DNA from: Asterias rubens
Taxonomy: Eukaryota > Echinodermata > Asteroidea > Forcipulatida > Asteriidae
Reading direction: 5' to 3'
NCBI RefSeq assembly: GCF_902459465.1
Contig: NC_047068.1
Location: forward strand, 14,655,195-14,719,194
Length of the DNA: 64,000 nt
Under the pieces are notes generated by a model. It made no database searches, had not been told where the DNA came from, and saw only the letters and a program-made list of their open reading frames with translations. The translations under genes and the position numbers were made by a program. Shown one piece after another: positions 22,843 to 60,200 of the stretch. Every line of letters starts with the position of its first letter. The stretch's first letter is position 1.

Positions 22843-24642
22843 TGCAAAAAAAGAAAAAGCAAATTCAAGCATGAGCCAACAAAACCAATTTTTATTGTTT
22901 ACTCTAGCGCCCTCTGTGCTTGGTAAAGAATAGTGTTTTGTTTTTATAGAGGGCGTTCTTTTGTAAGCCCGTCGTTGTTTTTTTTTTCAATCGTTGTGTC
23001 ACATCACACGTCCTGTGAGATTGAGTCATCATCATCGACGACGACTCTTTTCACTTCAATTTCAAACATGGTGTTACATAACTAACAACATTGTCCTTCC
23101 TCCGGTGTACTTTTCCATGGAAGAATTATGCGACTTTTTTTTGTGGGATCGTTCTTAATCTTTTACCGGAACAAATGATGAGTTGGTTAGTCTAATTCTA
23201 CCTCCATGGTACGACAGTACACACACACACTGACAGTGACACACACGTGACAGTTGTTGTTAACTGTTGTTGTTTGTCGCTCGATGTCATGACAGCAGAC
23301 GCAGTGTGTCACACCCAGGCCAGAGCAGTGTACGCCTTCAGTTCTGTAAGTACTGAAACCTGACAGGCTGTTCATTCGTAATTTAAAACATCAAAGAAAG
23401 AGAGAGATACCCATCAACAACACACATCAAGCACAGTGCATTACCTTCTGAAGGACGTTCAGCCAGGACTAGACTGCACCGTACTGTAAAGTAAGTGTAA
23501 GTAAAATTCTACCTCCATTCCATGGTTAGGTAAAATAGAACACAGACTTCGATCATCCATTTTTTCAAATGTTTTTATTATCTGATTACTAAACAAGAAT
23601 ATCGTACGGTCATATATGTTATCGACCCTCATATGTTTTCAACCCCCAACTTTGATTCCCGTTTACCGCGAGACTGTGCAAGCTCCACCGGTGACAGAAT
23701 GCAAGCTCTGCTGTAGTGTTGGTTTACTCACGTCACGGTCTGTATTTTCGTCAGGCTTAATGTCATGCTGAGAATAAACAATTGTGAACAATTTTCCTGT
23801 TAATTATCCTACTGAAAACCCATTACACCAGGAAAATACACTATTCTCAGGCTGTGCCTGTTAAGGTAAATAAATTGGTTGATCGGACATTCGACAAGTC
23901 AGCGTTTCATAGTAATAGTAGTATGACTACTAACTATAGGCTAGGGACTTTAGGGTAGGTTACACAGCATAGATCTTTTTGGTTGTTATAGGATTTGAGG
24001 CATTGCATGGTGGGTGAACATTGCCAGGTAGAGTTTGTTCTTTTTTATTGTAAATGTATATAATTATGATGTTGATATTGATAGAGTTGTATTAAAAGAA
24101 CATAACTATAATAATAATGCATTTGAGTTTGACTTAATTTTTTGACTCACTTGAGTAGGAGGCACGCTCTCATCTGAAAAGAGAAGGACGTTGTTCTTCG
24201 ACCAGTCCTGTGACTGTGAGCTGCTTAGTTGAAAAACACAATACAAAAGTTTACTGTAGTGTAGGCATTCAAATCACTGGCCTCAGGTTTTCACTCTGCA
24301 GTGCAATGTTACTTTCGATCCCTGGTTTAGTATAGTATAAACTAAACTAATGCATGCCTGAAATTTCATCTCTGAAAAGGCAAGGCAATTTTCATTCTGC
24401 AAAGGGCACTTCCATTGGAAAATCTTAAAGTTAGTGGGAAACTTTTGAAGGAGCAAAAAGGCCAAAACCAGGGGCAACGGAGGACATGTCCTCTGTGGCC
24501 TGTGTGTAATTCCACACCTGAGAATGAGAAAGTTTTCACATCCAAAAGACTCTTCTTATTTTCTTCAATAAGCATTAACCAAACCCCAATTCTGAATCTG
24601 CATGACCTCCTTACAGGACAGGCCAGACGGTTGACGAGAACG
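22843..24642. promoter_or_regulatory. Divergent intergenic region, TEFM / ABCA5-type gene
   Basis: It should contain the TEFM 5' UTR and promoter on the left and the ABCA promoter plus 5' UTR exons on the right. A possible non-coding ABCA exon ends at a GTAAGT near 23491. The exon carrying the ABCA start codon appears to begin at 24617 after TTACAG. The pieces near 22.89-23.0 kb hold T-runs and GAGGGCG motifs. No element was proved. Confidence 0.4.
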
Positions 24643-50967
<26,325 letters not shown>

Positions 50968-51605
50968 AAAGCTTGCATCATCCAGATATTGGCAAGTGTC
51001 TTTAATCTGTGGATGTAGATTTGGTGAATTATCTTGGTTGATAGAGTGTCAATAATGAGGCTTGTCATTTGTTCAGAATTGTAAATGGGTTGATATTAGG
51101 AAGGTTTAGCTGTATGTTAGGCAAGCAAAAACGTGAGCTTGAACGTCAGAAAATTGTGTTGTTAAAATCTCACCTTTTAAGCATACGTGAAGTAACCATT
51201 TCTCACATCAGGTATGTACATGCAGACGTCATACATGAGCATGCAATAAGCCCAAAGTGGTGACGTCACCTAGAAGTGACACAATTTTCTGACATTCACA
51301 TATTTTCCTCGTAACGTGCAGCTAAACCGTGTTGGAAAGACTTCTCCTAGGCCATTCAGATTAGGGGATTAAAGCACAATTCTTATCTCTGAAAGTATTA
51401 ACAAGGTCTAAAACAACTTAATTTTTTGTAGAAAACGGGTTTACCGATGAAAATGGTTTTGAACACAACCAACCAGAGTAATTTATATAAATTTATATTT
51501 TGTATGTACGGGTGGGGACACACCGTGCTGAGTGTCCCAAGTTGAAGTTTTTCTCGGGACATGTAATGTAACCAAAGAGCGCTTTCAGATTAAAATATAT
51601 ATGTT

Positions 51606-51611
51606 AATAAA
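51606..51611 (+). terminator. Candidate ABCA polyadenylation signal
   Basis: AATAAA 640 bp after the ABCA stop codon, followed by a T-rich stretch (TCTTTTATGTTCTT). It is the first canonical hexamer after the stop that I noticed. A MITE starts 29 bp downstream. Confidence 0.45.
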
Positions 51612-51639
51612 TGTATCTTTTATGTTCTTCAGTTATTAA

Positions 51640-52016
51640 AGGCAGTGGACACTATTGGTAATTACTCAAAATAATTATTAGCATAAAACCTTACTTGGTA
51701 GTGAGTAATGGGGAGAGGTTGAAAGTATAAAACATTGTGAGAAACGGCTCCCTCTGAAGTGACGTAGTTTTTGAGAAAGAAGTAATTTTCCACAAATTTG
51801 ATTTTGAGACCTCAAGTTAAGAATTGAGGTCTCAAAATCAAGCATCTGAAAGCACACAACTACGTGTGACAGGGGTGTTTTTTCTTTCATAGTTATCTCG
51901 CAACTTCGACGACCAATCAAGCTCAAATTTTCACTGGTTAGTTATTTTATGCATATGTTGAGATATACCAACTGTGAAGGCTAGTCTTTGACAATTACCA
52001 ATAGTGTCCACTGTCT
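51640..52016. mobile_element. TTAA-flanked MITE, GGCAGTGGACAC family
   Basis: TTAA at 51636-51639 and 52017-52020, ends AGGCAGTGGACACTATTGGT and its inverse with one change. Internal palindrome TTTTGAGACCTCAAGTT ... GAGGTCTCAAAATC. Just past the likely ABCA 3' end. Confidence 0.93.
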
Positions 52017-52809
52017 TTAAAGGTTTATTTAGCATTATAATCTTGGTTTGATACTGTCTATTTCATATCCAAAAGAACTTGTCTTATATATATTTTTAAT
52101 TCATTCATAAAGAGCCATTTTTTTCTAGCACTTTTCTGTATTCCTTAAAATGATATTTTAACAAAATATATAGTAATAGGTTAATAAAAATATATATTTT
52201 TAACAGGGCACCAAGTTCAAATTAATTTTCAATCTTTTTCCAATAGAAAGAATCCTTATGAAAGTGGGTGGAATATTTCATGTCTCTAACCTCATGTTAA
52301 ATTGCTATAAAATGCCGCTTTATTCGACGCTCTTTCAGAGCAACATTTGAGCAATATATATATAAAATAAAATATGGGGGTACATCCCGAAGGTGAATTT
52401 CAATTCAGTTTTGATTGAATATCATCAATAAATTGATAGCATGCCAACAATTGTTTTTCTCAACAATGGAAAGGTTTAATAAGGACTATATGTATGGTAT
52501 GATTGAGTGATTAGCAAAACAAAAAAATGACTGCACGATAGTACACTGCAATAATTATTGCACAGCGATTGAGCTATTAGTATTTTAAAGATGTGAATTG
52601 AACAGACTTTGGTGTCCTTTTCACTTTTAAATAAAAGCGCGGCATTAATTGGTATATAGACCTATTAGTAAGAATTGATAAGTTTCCAATTCGAAAACTC
52701 ATTGACTAACAAGTTTGTATCAATCCTCTAGAAAAAATTGATGTTAGGTCTATTATGGAAAGATTTAAATAATTTTTTAATGAGACAAAACAAAATGTGA
52801 TCTAGTTAA

Positions 52810-53214
52810 AGATGCTGTCAGATTTCTGGCCCCAAACATTAAAAAAAATCGACATAAATGACAAAAATTTAAAACGTTTCTTATAAAACACATAAGAATT
52901 GGTCACGTGATATATTGTCGGGATCCTGAGCACTTTATTTCACTGCTACTAATAATTGGCGGACTTTTTCGAGCAGTGGCTCAAACGAAAGCTTGTAACT
53001 TTCTCGACCCCCATCAAAACACATAAGAATTGGTCACGTGATATATTGTCGGGATCCTGAGCACTTTATTTCACTGCTACTAATAATTGGTGGACTTTTC
53101 GAGCAATGGCTCAAAAATGAAAGCTTGTAACTTTCTCGACCCCCATCAAAATACCTATTGAATTTTAAATCAAAATTTTTGGGTCAAATCGGCCAAAAAT
53201 CTGACATAGCATCC
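52810..53214. mobile_element. TTAA-flanked MITE, AGATGCTATGTCAGA family, with internal duplication
   Basis: TTAA at 52806-52809 and 53215-53218. Ends AGATGCTGTCAGATTTCTGG and, inverted, GGATGCTATGTCAGATTTTT. The block ACACATAAGAATTGGTCACG ... CTCGACCCCCATCAAAA occurs twice in tandem, about 130 bp each. The related copy at 57971-58346 has it once. Confidence 0.85.
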
Positions 53215-55250
53215 TTAAAATATCACTATAAAGGCTGTTGTGTTACCACAACAAATTGTACTTCAAAATTAAATTTTTCTTAGTTTCCCATGTGGTTCAC
53301 CATTTGATAAATTTCTTCATTCAATTACAAAAACTGCATGTTAATACATATTTCTTATCCATTGGATGGGTGCCTTTCTGGCTAACCCGTCATGCTATGT
53401 GACACATTTTTATCAGTACTTTTCCAAATTTTATGCATGTAAAAGTTTATGATGTACTTGTGCAAGTATTGTTGATGTCTTTCTTACTTAATAGGTATCG
53501 GATCTTGTATTTTTTGTATAATATTTTGTTTCTTCATATTGTTTGGCACACTGGGGAGACATATTTGATATTGTTGTAGGCTCTTAATAAATGTGACCAA
53601 TATGGATGAACTTTCAATGTTGCTTCCCCTTTTTTCTTGAAACCCTGCCTTGAAATTTGCATATTATTATAACCAACGTCGGTTCAAATGCTACAACCTT
53701 ACTAAGGCCAAATAAAAAAAATTAAAAAAAGTTGATCGTCCCCGCCCGCATCTTTTTTTTTAATTATTGATTTTTTAATTTTTTTATTTTTTCGAAAAAG
53801 AAAGAAAAAATCCATTCAAAAAAGGTGTAACCGTATGTTTCAAATCTTTTTAGTGTAATACTATCAGGGTCCTCATGCAAAAAATAGATGTTATACAATA
53901 AGTTTGCGGTGGGTTCAAACTGAAGAAATTGTGGCCTGTTTTAAAAATTTAAAACGTTTCTTATAAAACACATAGGAATTGGTCACGTGATATATTGTCG
54001 GGATCCTGAGCACTGTATTTCACTGCTACTAATAATTGGCGGACTTTTTCGAGCAATGGCTCAAATGAAAGCTTGTAACTTTCTCGACCCCCATCAAAAC
54101 ACATAAGAATTGGTCACGTGATATATTGTCGGGATCCTGAGCACTTTTTTTCACTGCTACTAATAATTGGCGGACTTTTTCGAGCAATGGCTCAAATGAA
54201 AGCTTGTAACTTTCTCGACCCCCATCAAAATACCTATTGAATTTTAAATAAAAAAGTTTGGGTCAAATCGGCCAAAAATCTGACATAGCATCTTTAAAAT
54301 ATCACTTTAAAGGCTGTTGTGTTACCACAACAAATTGTACTTCAAAATTAAATGAACAAAAGACTAGAGGTATAATTATGTTAATTCTTAACTGTATAAG
54401 ATTGCTATGAGATGCACCAGTTAGTTTAGTTTAAATGTAGCACATGTCGCTTTTTAAATGGTGCTGTAAATTTGTTGATCAATACAGTTGGTAGAGCGCA
54501 GGCACATTAATCCCAAAGTCATTACTTCGAATCTCGCTCTTGTAAATTTGTCTTCATTCGACCCAAAATTATTTCAAATTTTCTTAGTTTCCCATGTGGT
54601 TCACCATTTAAAAAAATTACTTCATTCAATTACAAAAACTGCATGTTAATGCATATTTCTTAACCATTGGATGGGTGCCTTTCTGTGCTAACCCGTCATG
54701 CTATGTGACACATTTTTATCAGTACTTTTCCAAATTTTATGGATGTAAAGTTCATGATGTACTTGTGCAAGTATTGTTGATGTCTTTCTTACTTAATAGG
54801 TATCGGATCTTGTATTTTTTGTATAATATTTTGTTTCTTCATATTGTTTGGCACACTGGGGAGACATATTTGATATTGTTGTAGGCTCTTAATAAATGTG
54901 ACCAATATGGATGAACTTTCAATGTTGCTTCCCCTTTTTTCTTGAAACCCTGCCTTGAAATTTGCATATTATTATGACCAACGTCGGTTCAAATGCTACA
55001 ACCTTACTAAGGCCAAATAAAAAAATTAAAAAAAGTTGATCGTCCCCGCCCGCATCTTTTTTTTAAATTATTATTATTATTTTTTTTTATATTTTCGAGA
55101 AAAAAAAGAAAAAATCCATTCAAAGGTGTAACCGTATGTTTCAAATCTTTTTAGTGTAATACTATCCGGGTCCTCATGCAAAAAATAGATATTATAAAAT
55201 AAGTTTGCGGTGGGTTCAAACTGAAGAATTTGTGGCCTGTTTGATTTTAA
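52862..55250. repeat. Tandem duplication of about 1.1 kb
   Basis: Copy 1 runs about 52862-53940 and copy 2 about 53941-55250. Both contain, in order, the MITE right part, AGGCTGTTGTGTTACCACAA, TTCCCATGTGGTTCACCATT, ATTGGATGGGTGCCTTTCTG, GGTATCGGATCTTGTATTTT, AACCGTATGTTTCAAATC and end in GTGGCCTGTTT. Copy 2 is longer because of an inserted SINE-bearing block at about 54353-54580. Identity is high, so the event is recent or gene-converted. Confidence 0.93.
54480..54592 (+). mobile_element. tRNA-derived SINE inserted in copy 2 of the duplication
   Basis: ACAGTTGGTAGAGCGCAGGC (A box), ACTTCGAATCTCGC (B box), and tail TTGTCTTCATTCGACCCAAA. Absent from the matching point of copy 1, where TTAAAT runs directly into TTTTCTTAG. 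Confidence 0.7.
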
Positions 55251-57206
55251 ATACTTCGCGGCCATCTTGGGGGGGGGGGGGGAGGCCCTTATCCTCTTTT
55301 TTAACGATCCGGACGGTCAACTGGTATTTTTATTTTTTATTTTTTTGGGGGGTGGGGGCTTAAGCCATCTCCACACTTGCTCAAGATCGCCTGCTCTGCA
55401 TCGAAGGCTGATGATCGTGTACCGTTAATACAAAACCAGTATTGGCCAAAAAAAGGTTTTTTTATACCATTTTTGCCATAATGGTGTGCCGCTACAAAAC
55501 CAGTATGGCAAAAAAAAGTTGTCTATACCATTTTGCCAAAATAGCGTGGTGTCAAAAACACAGTAGACAGATGTCAGAAGGTATAAAACTTTCATTATCA
55601 GACAAACATTCAACCAGCATTTCAACCCGTCAGTTTTGATGATTAATACAATAAAAAAATCATATAGATTTAATTATGAAACTACCCATGCATGATCAAA
55701 AAAGTACATTGCAATTAAAAAAAAGGGCAAGTTGTCCATAAAAACGCGAAGTAAATGAAGAATACAGCATTAATGCAGTAATTAATTTAACTAATTTAGA
55801 TTAAAATTTTAATTAAAAGTTTAAAAATGCTATGTAATAACGAATACAAAATAAAGGAGAGGTATTACAGCACAAAATTGAAAATAAGGTATTCTTTTCT
55901 CAAAATGCCGGTATCCCTCCGGTTCCGTAACGTGTATATCTCTAAATCCTTTATCAAGTTGGTTTAGTAATTAATTTCATTCGTTCCTCCTTACTTATTT
56001 ATTTAACTTTCAGGCATTATTTTAATATAATCATCTCTATTTGTAATAAAGGTTTTATACCGTTTTGCCAAAATGGTTAGCCGCTACTAAACCAGTGTTT
56101 GCCCGTCGATCACACCCTGCCCGCAAACCTGTTGTGCACAACTATAGATAGAAATTTTAAAAACAATGGCCACTGCAGGAAAAACATTTCGTGGCATTTT
56201 GAGACTCATATCCTAAAAGAATCCACCCGCTGTAGGCCTAAATCAAAGTCAAGCTCATGTCACCTGGTGACCCGTGCTTACATTGTACAGTAATAATGAG
56301 CTCGAGAGCGCGCAAAAGCAAGCTGAACTATCGCTACAAGACGATGCGTTATGCTCTTTATGAGCACCTCTAAATTGTTGCCACACGAGTACCGGGCAAT
56401 TCATATCACAATGAAGTAGGTGTGCCCGGCGCCATAAAACTAGTGACCTAGAAGTGCAAAGTTTTCCACCATTTTGCTCAAAAGGGTGCACTGCTACAAA
56501 ACCGGTATTGGCTTATTGTAGGTTTTCCTACAATAGGAGCTACATATTTTGTTGCCCAAAGAGGTTTTCTAAAAAATTTACCAAAAATTTGCCTCTACAA
56601 AAGTAGTATATTGGCACAATGCAGGTTTCCTTTTAATAATTGCCAAAAGAATTGTCCCGCAAAACCAGTATTGGCCCAGAAAAAGTTTTCTACACCATTT
56701 TGACAAAAAGGCGTGCGTACAAAACCAGTATTGGCACTAAAGAGGTTTTCTCCCTGTTTGCCAAAATGGTGCGCCGCTACAAAACAAACGGTGTGCTTTC
56801 ACAAATCAATAATGACATTAAAAAAAACAAAAAAACATATTGTAAAAGCTCAACTCCGGGAACAAACACCCAAATACTATGTTCCGTGTAATTGGATTGG
56901 AGCCAATCAGAGAGTGAGGAGGGCAGGTGACGTTTTGCAACTCATGCAACATAATCTTGTGCATTGCTGAACATTATCAAAAGACATACCGATTCAACAC
57001 AATTTCCAATCCAATTTTACAGTCTCGCCCCCACATTACATTTCGCAACATTTAATTATCCTCATCTAGCGGGGAGATGCGCGAAGCGCGGTATCCCGCT
57101 AGTATGGTATTTAAGTCGACATTCAGCAAACACCGGGAGGAGATGCCATGCTGCGACAGTAGAGAAAGGACAGGCGGACGTACACAACAACTTGCTTGGG
57201 AAAACC

Positions 57207-60200
57207 ATGGATTGCAAAAGATGCCTCTTGTTTACCTTGGTTGGTTTGAGTTCAGTTATCACTCTTGCCTCAGCAGTGAACAACCGTCCCATTATTGGTA
57301 AGGATAGTTAAGAAATAGAAGTTGTTTTAAAGGCAGTGGACACTATTGGTAATTGTCAAAGACTAGTCTTCACAGTTGGTGTATCTCAAGAACATATGCA
57401 TAAAATAACAAACCTGTGAAAATTTGAGCTCAATCAGTCATCGAACTTGGGAGATAATAATGAAAGAAAAAATACCCTTGTCACACGAAGTGCGCTTAGA
57501 TAGTTGATTTCGAGACCTCAAGTTCTAAACTTGAGGTCTCGAAATCAAATTCGTGGAAAATTATTTCTTTCTCGAAAATTATGGCACTTCAGAGGGAGCC
57601 ATTTCTCACAATGTTTTCTACCATCAACCTCTCCCCATAACTCGTCACCAAGAAAGGTTTTACGCTAATATAATTATTTTGAGTAATAACCAATAGTGTC
57701 CACTGCCTTTAACAAGTTTAGTTTCACCTCTGTACTGTTTGTTTGGCCTAAAAAAAATTTTTTAGTAAAGAAAGTGTGTTCAAGTTTTTGGGGTTGAAAT
57801 ATTAAAACACCGGACACTTCCCTTTCGCTCGTGGCCAACCGATAAGAGCACCGAACTCAAGCGGTGGTGTTTCTGTTTAGCAGAGTGTGGGTCAAAATCC
57901 TGGTTGTGACACTTGTGTCCCTGAGCAAGACACCTACTATAATCAGCTACCTCCATGATATAATTATCAAAGATGCTATGTCAGATGTTTGGCCCCAAAC
58001 ATTAAAAAATAGATTTTTTTGAGTGAATCAAAAACGGTATTTCAAAGAGTATCACCCGCTCTAAGGAAAAAAAGTTTAACTTTAACTTTTAATGGTCAGC
58101 TCAGGAACCATGACAAAAATTTAAAACGTTTCTTATAAAACACATAAGAATTATAAGATATATTGTTGGGATCTCAACAAAAATTAATTTTTAGCACTTT
58201 ATTTCACTGCTACTAATAATTGGCAGACTTTTTCAAGCAATGGCTCAAATGAAAGCTTGTAACTTTCTCCACCCCCATCAAAATACCTATTGAATTTTAA
58301 ATCAACATTTTTGGGTCAAATCGGCCAAAAATCTGACATAGCATCTTTAATTGCTTCTCTCCACCCAGCGGGGTAAAGTTAGCCCCACGTGTGTGGCCAA
58401 GGCTTGTATTTTTGGTTATTTCTTAGCTGCATGAGGAAACGGGTTGGGCGTGGTGCTAAGGATTCAGCTAGCCTTGGCCACACAAGTGTGGCTAGGGTAC
58501 CTGTGTGTGAGGGCAGGGTTGTGTTTTTGCATAGTTTTATGCGCTATTATGACATGTTGGTGCACAGGCTGTATACTCCCAGGGAGGTGAGATGGTTTAT
58601 AGTATACACAATGAAATGGTCCAGTGATCAGCGTAATAATGATCGATGGAAGTCCTTTGAGACATGGTGGTGTATACAGCGCTATAAGGTTTGACTGTAT
58701 TTTAATCTACAGGTGTCCTGTCCCAAGTTAGATCCGATCACTTTAAACAATTTGGTGAAGCCTGGCTTGCTGCCGCGTATGTGAAATTGTTGGAGTCGGC
58801 TGGAGCAAGAGTCGTTCCAATTTTAGTCGACCAGCCGGATGAGTACTATCAGAAGATGTTTAATTCATTGAATGGGTGAGTTTGGTAGTAAATAGAGGTC
58901 AAGAAAATATCAATGATTTGCAATGATTAAATAAGGGAATCAATGTTTGGTGAAGAGGTTTTCAACTAGTGGTTTAAACCCGCCAAGTTTAAACCACAAG
59001 TTGAAAACCGATTCAACACACTTTGATTCCCATTCATAAATACCTTTTGGGTAAAAAAACAAAAACTCTTTTTTCAAAAAGTAAAACAATTGCAAAAATT
59101 ACATGTTAAAATTACATGTTAAATTACATGTTAAAACAATTACATATTTGGATGCCAATGCATCAGCCATAAAAGAACTAAAAGACCTGGGGTGGGTTTC
59201 ATGAAGAGTATAGGACTAGTCTTATCTCGAGTTAGGACCAGTTACTCGTCCTAACTTAGGACTATCCATGCAATTTGTATCTCCAAATCCACCCCTGAAC
59301 ACTTTATCCTAAAACAAACAATATGCAGAATGCCCAATACACAAGAAAAAAAACAGGAACACCAGAGCAATTCATCTCTTTGTGATAAGTGCACTTGGTT
59401 CTTTTATGTGCTTTTTACATAACTCAAGGGACATACGGCTTATACACCCATCAGAAAGACCATTCCAAGCAAGTAACTGCCTAAAAGTACACAAGTGTCA
59501 AGCTAGATAGGGACTCGAACACTCTGATGATCAGCAACAATAGTCTAGTGTTGGCTCAGCCTGGTATATTAAAAATAAGTGCTTAAGATTCAGAGAAGAC
59601 AAAATTGCTATATCTCAATTCTTTTATTGAACCAAATTTTTTTTTTGTTAATTTGCTCCTGTTGTGCTTTCAGAGTGGTGTTACCTGGTGGTGGACAACC
59701 AGATATAATGAACTCTTCATATGGCAAGGCAGGAAGACTGTTCTATGAAATGTCCATTAAGGTATGTTGCAAATGGTGTTTGAAGCTTTTCATGGTGTGG
59801 AGAATAAGAGCAATAAGAGAAAAAGAGCAACTATAAAAGTTGCACTTTGTATTGTATCAGCTTGTCTGTCTGTTGCTTTGTCTGTTGTCACACTAACTAC
59901 CTCATGGCTTGAAATACCCACTGCATATCTGCCCAGACCTCAGTCACTTTAGCTCCTTGGCCCAATTTCATAGAGCTGATAAAAAGCACAACAATTTGCT
60001 AAGCATTTCTTCCTTGATCAAAACTGGAACCTAATCAAAATTCCACATGATTTTCAGGATACGCAATCAACAGCTGAATACCAGTAACAAGCAATATGCA
60101 ACAAGGTAATCATGTTTTAATCAAGGTAGAAATTTCATGCTAAAGCAAATTTCTCTGCTTAGCAGCTCTATGAAATTGGGCCCTGGCTAGTAAACCCGCA

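Larger units (their letters stand above)
52021..57206. other. Intergenic stretch between ABCA and GGH
   Basis: No gene found. It holds the tandem duplication at 52.86-55.25 kb and its MITEs. From 55.4 to 56.8 kb a diffuse family of AAACCAGTATTGGCC(AAA)...TTTTCTACACCATTTTGCC AAA motifs recurs roughly eight times at irregular spacing. The last few hundred bases should contain the GGH promoter. Short G-runs occur at 55.27 and 55.35 kb. Confidence 0.5.
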
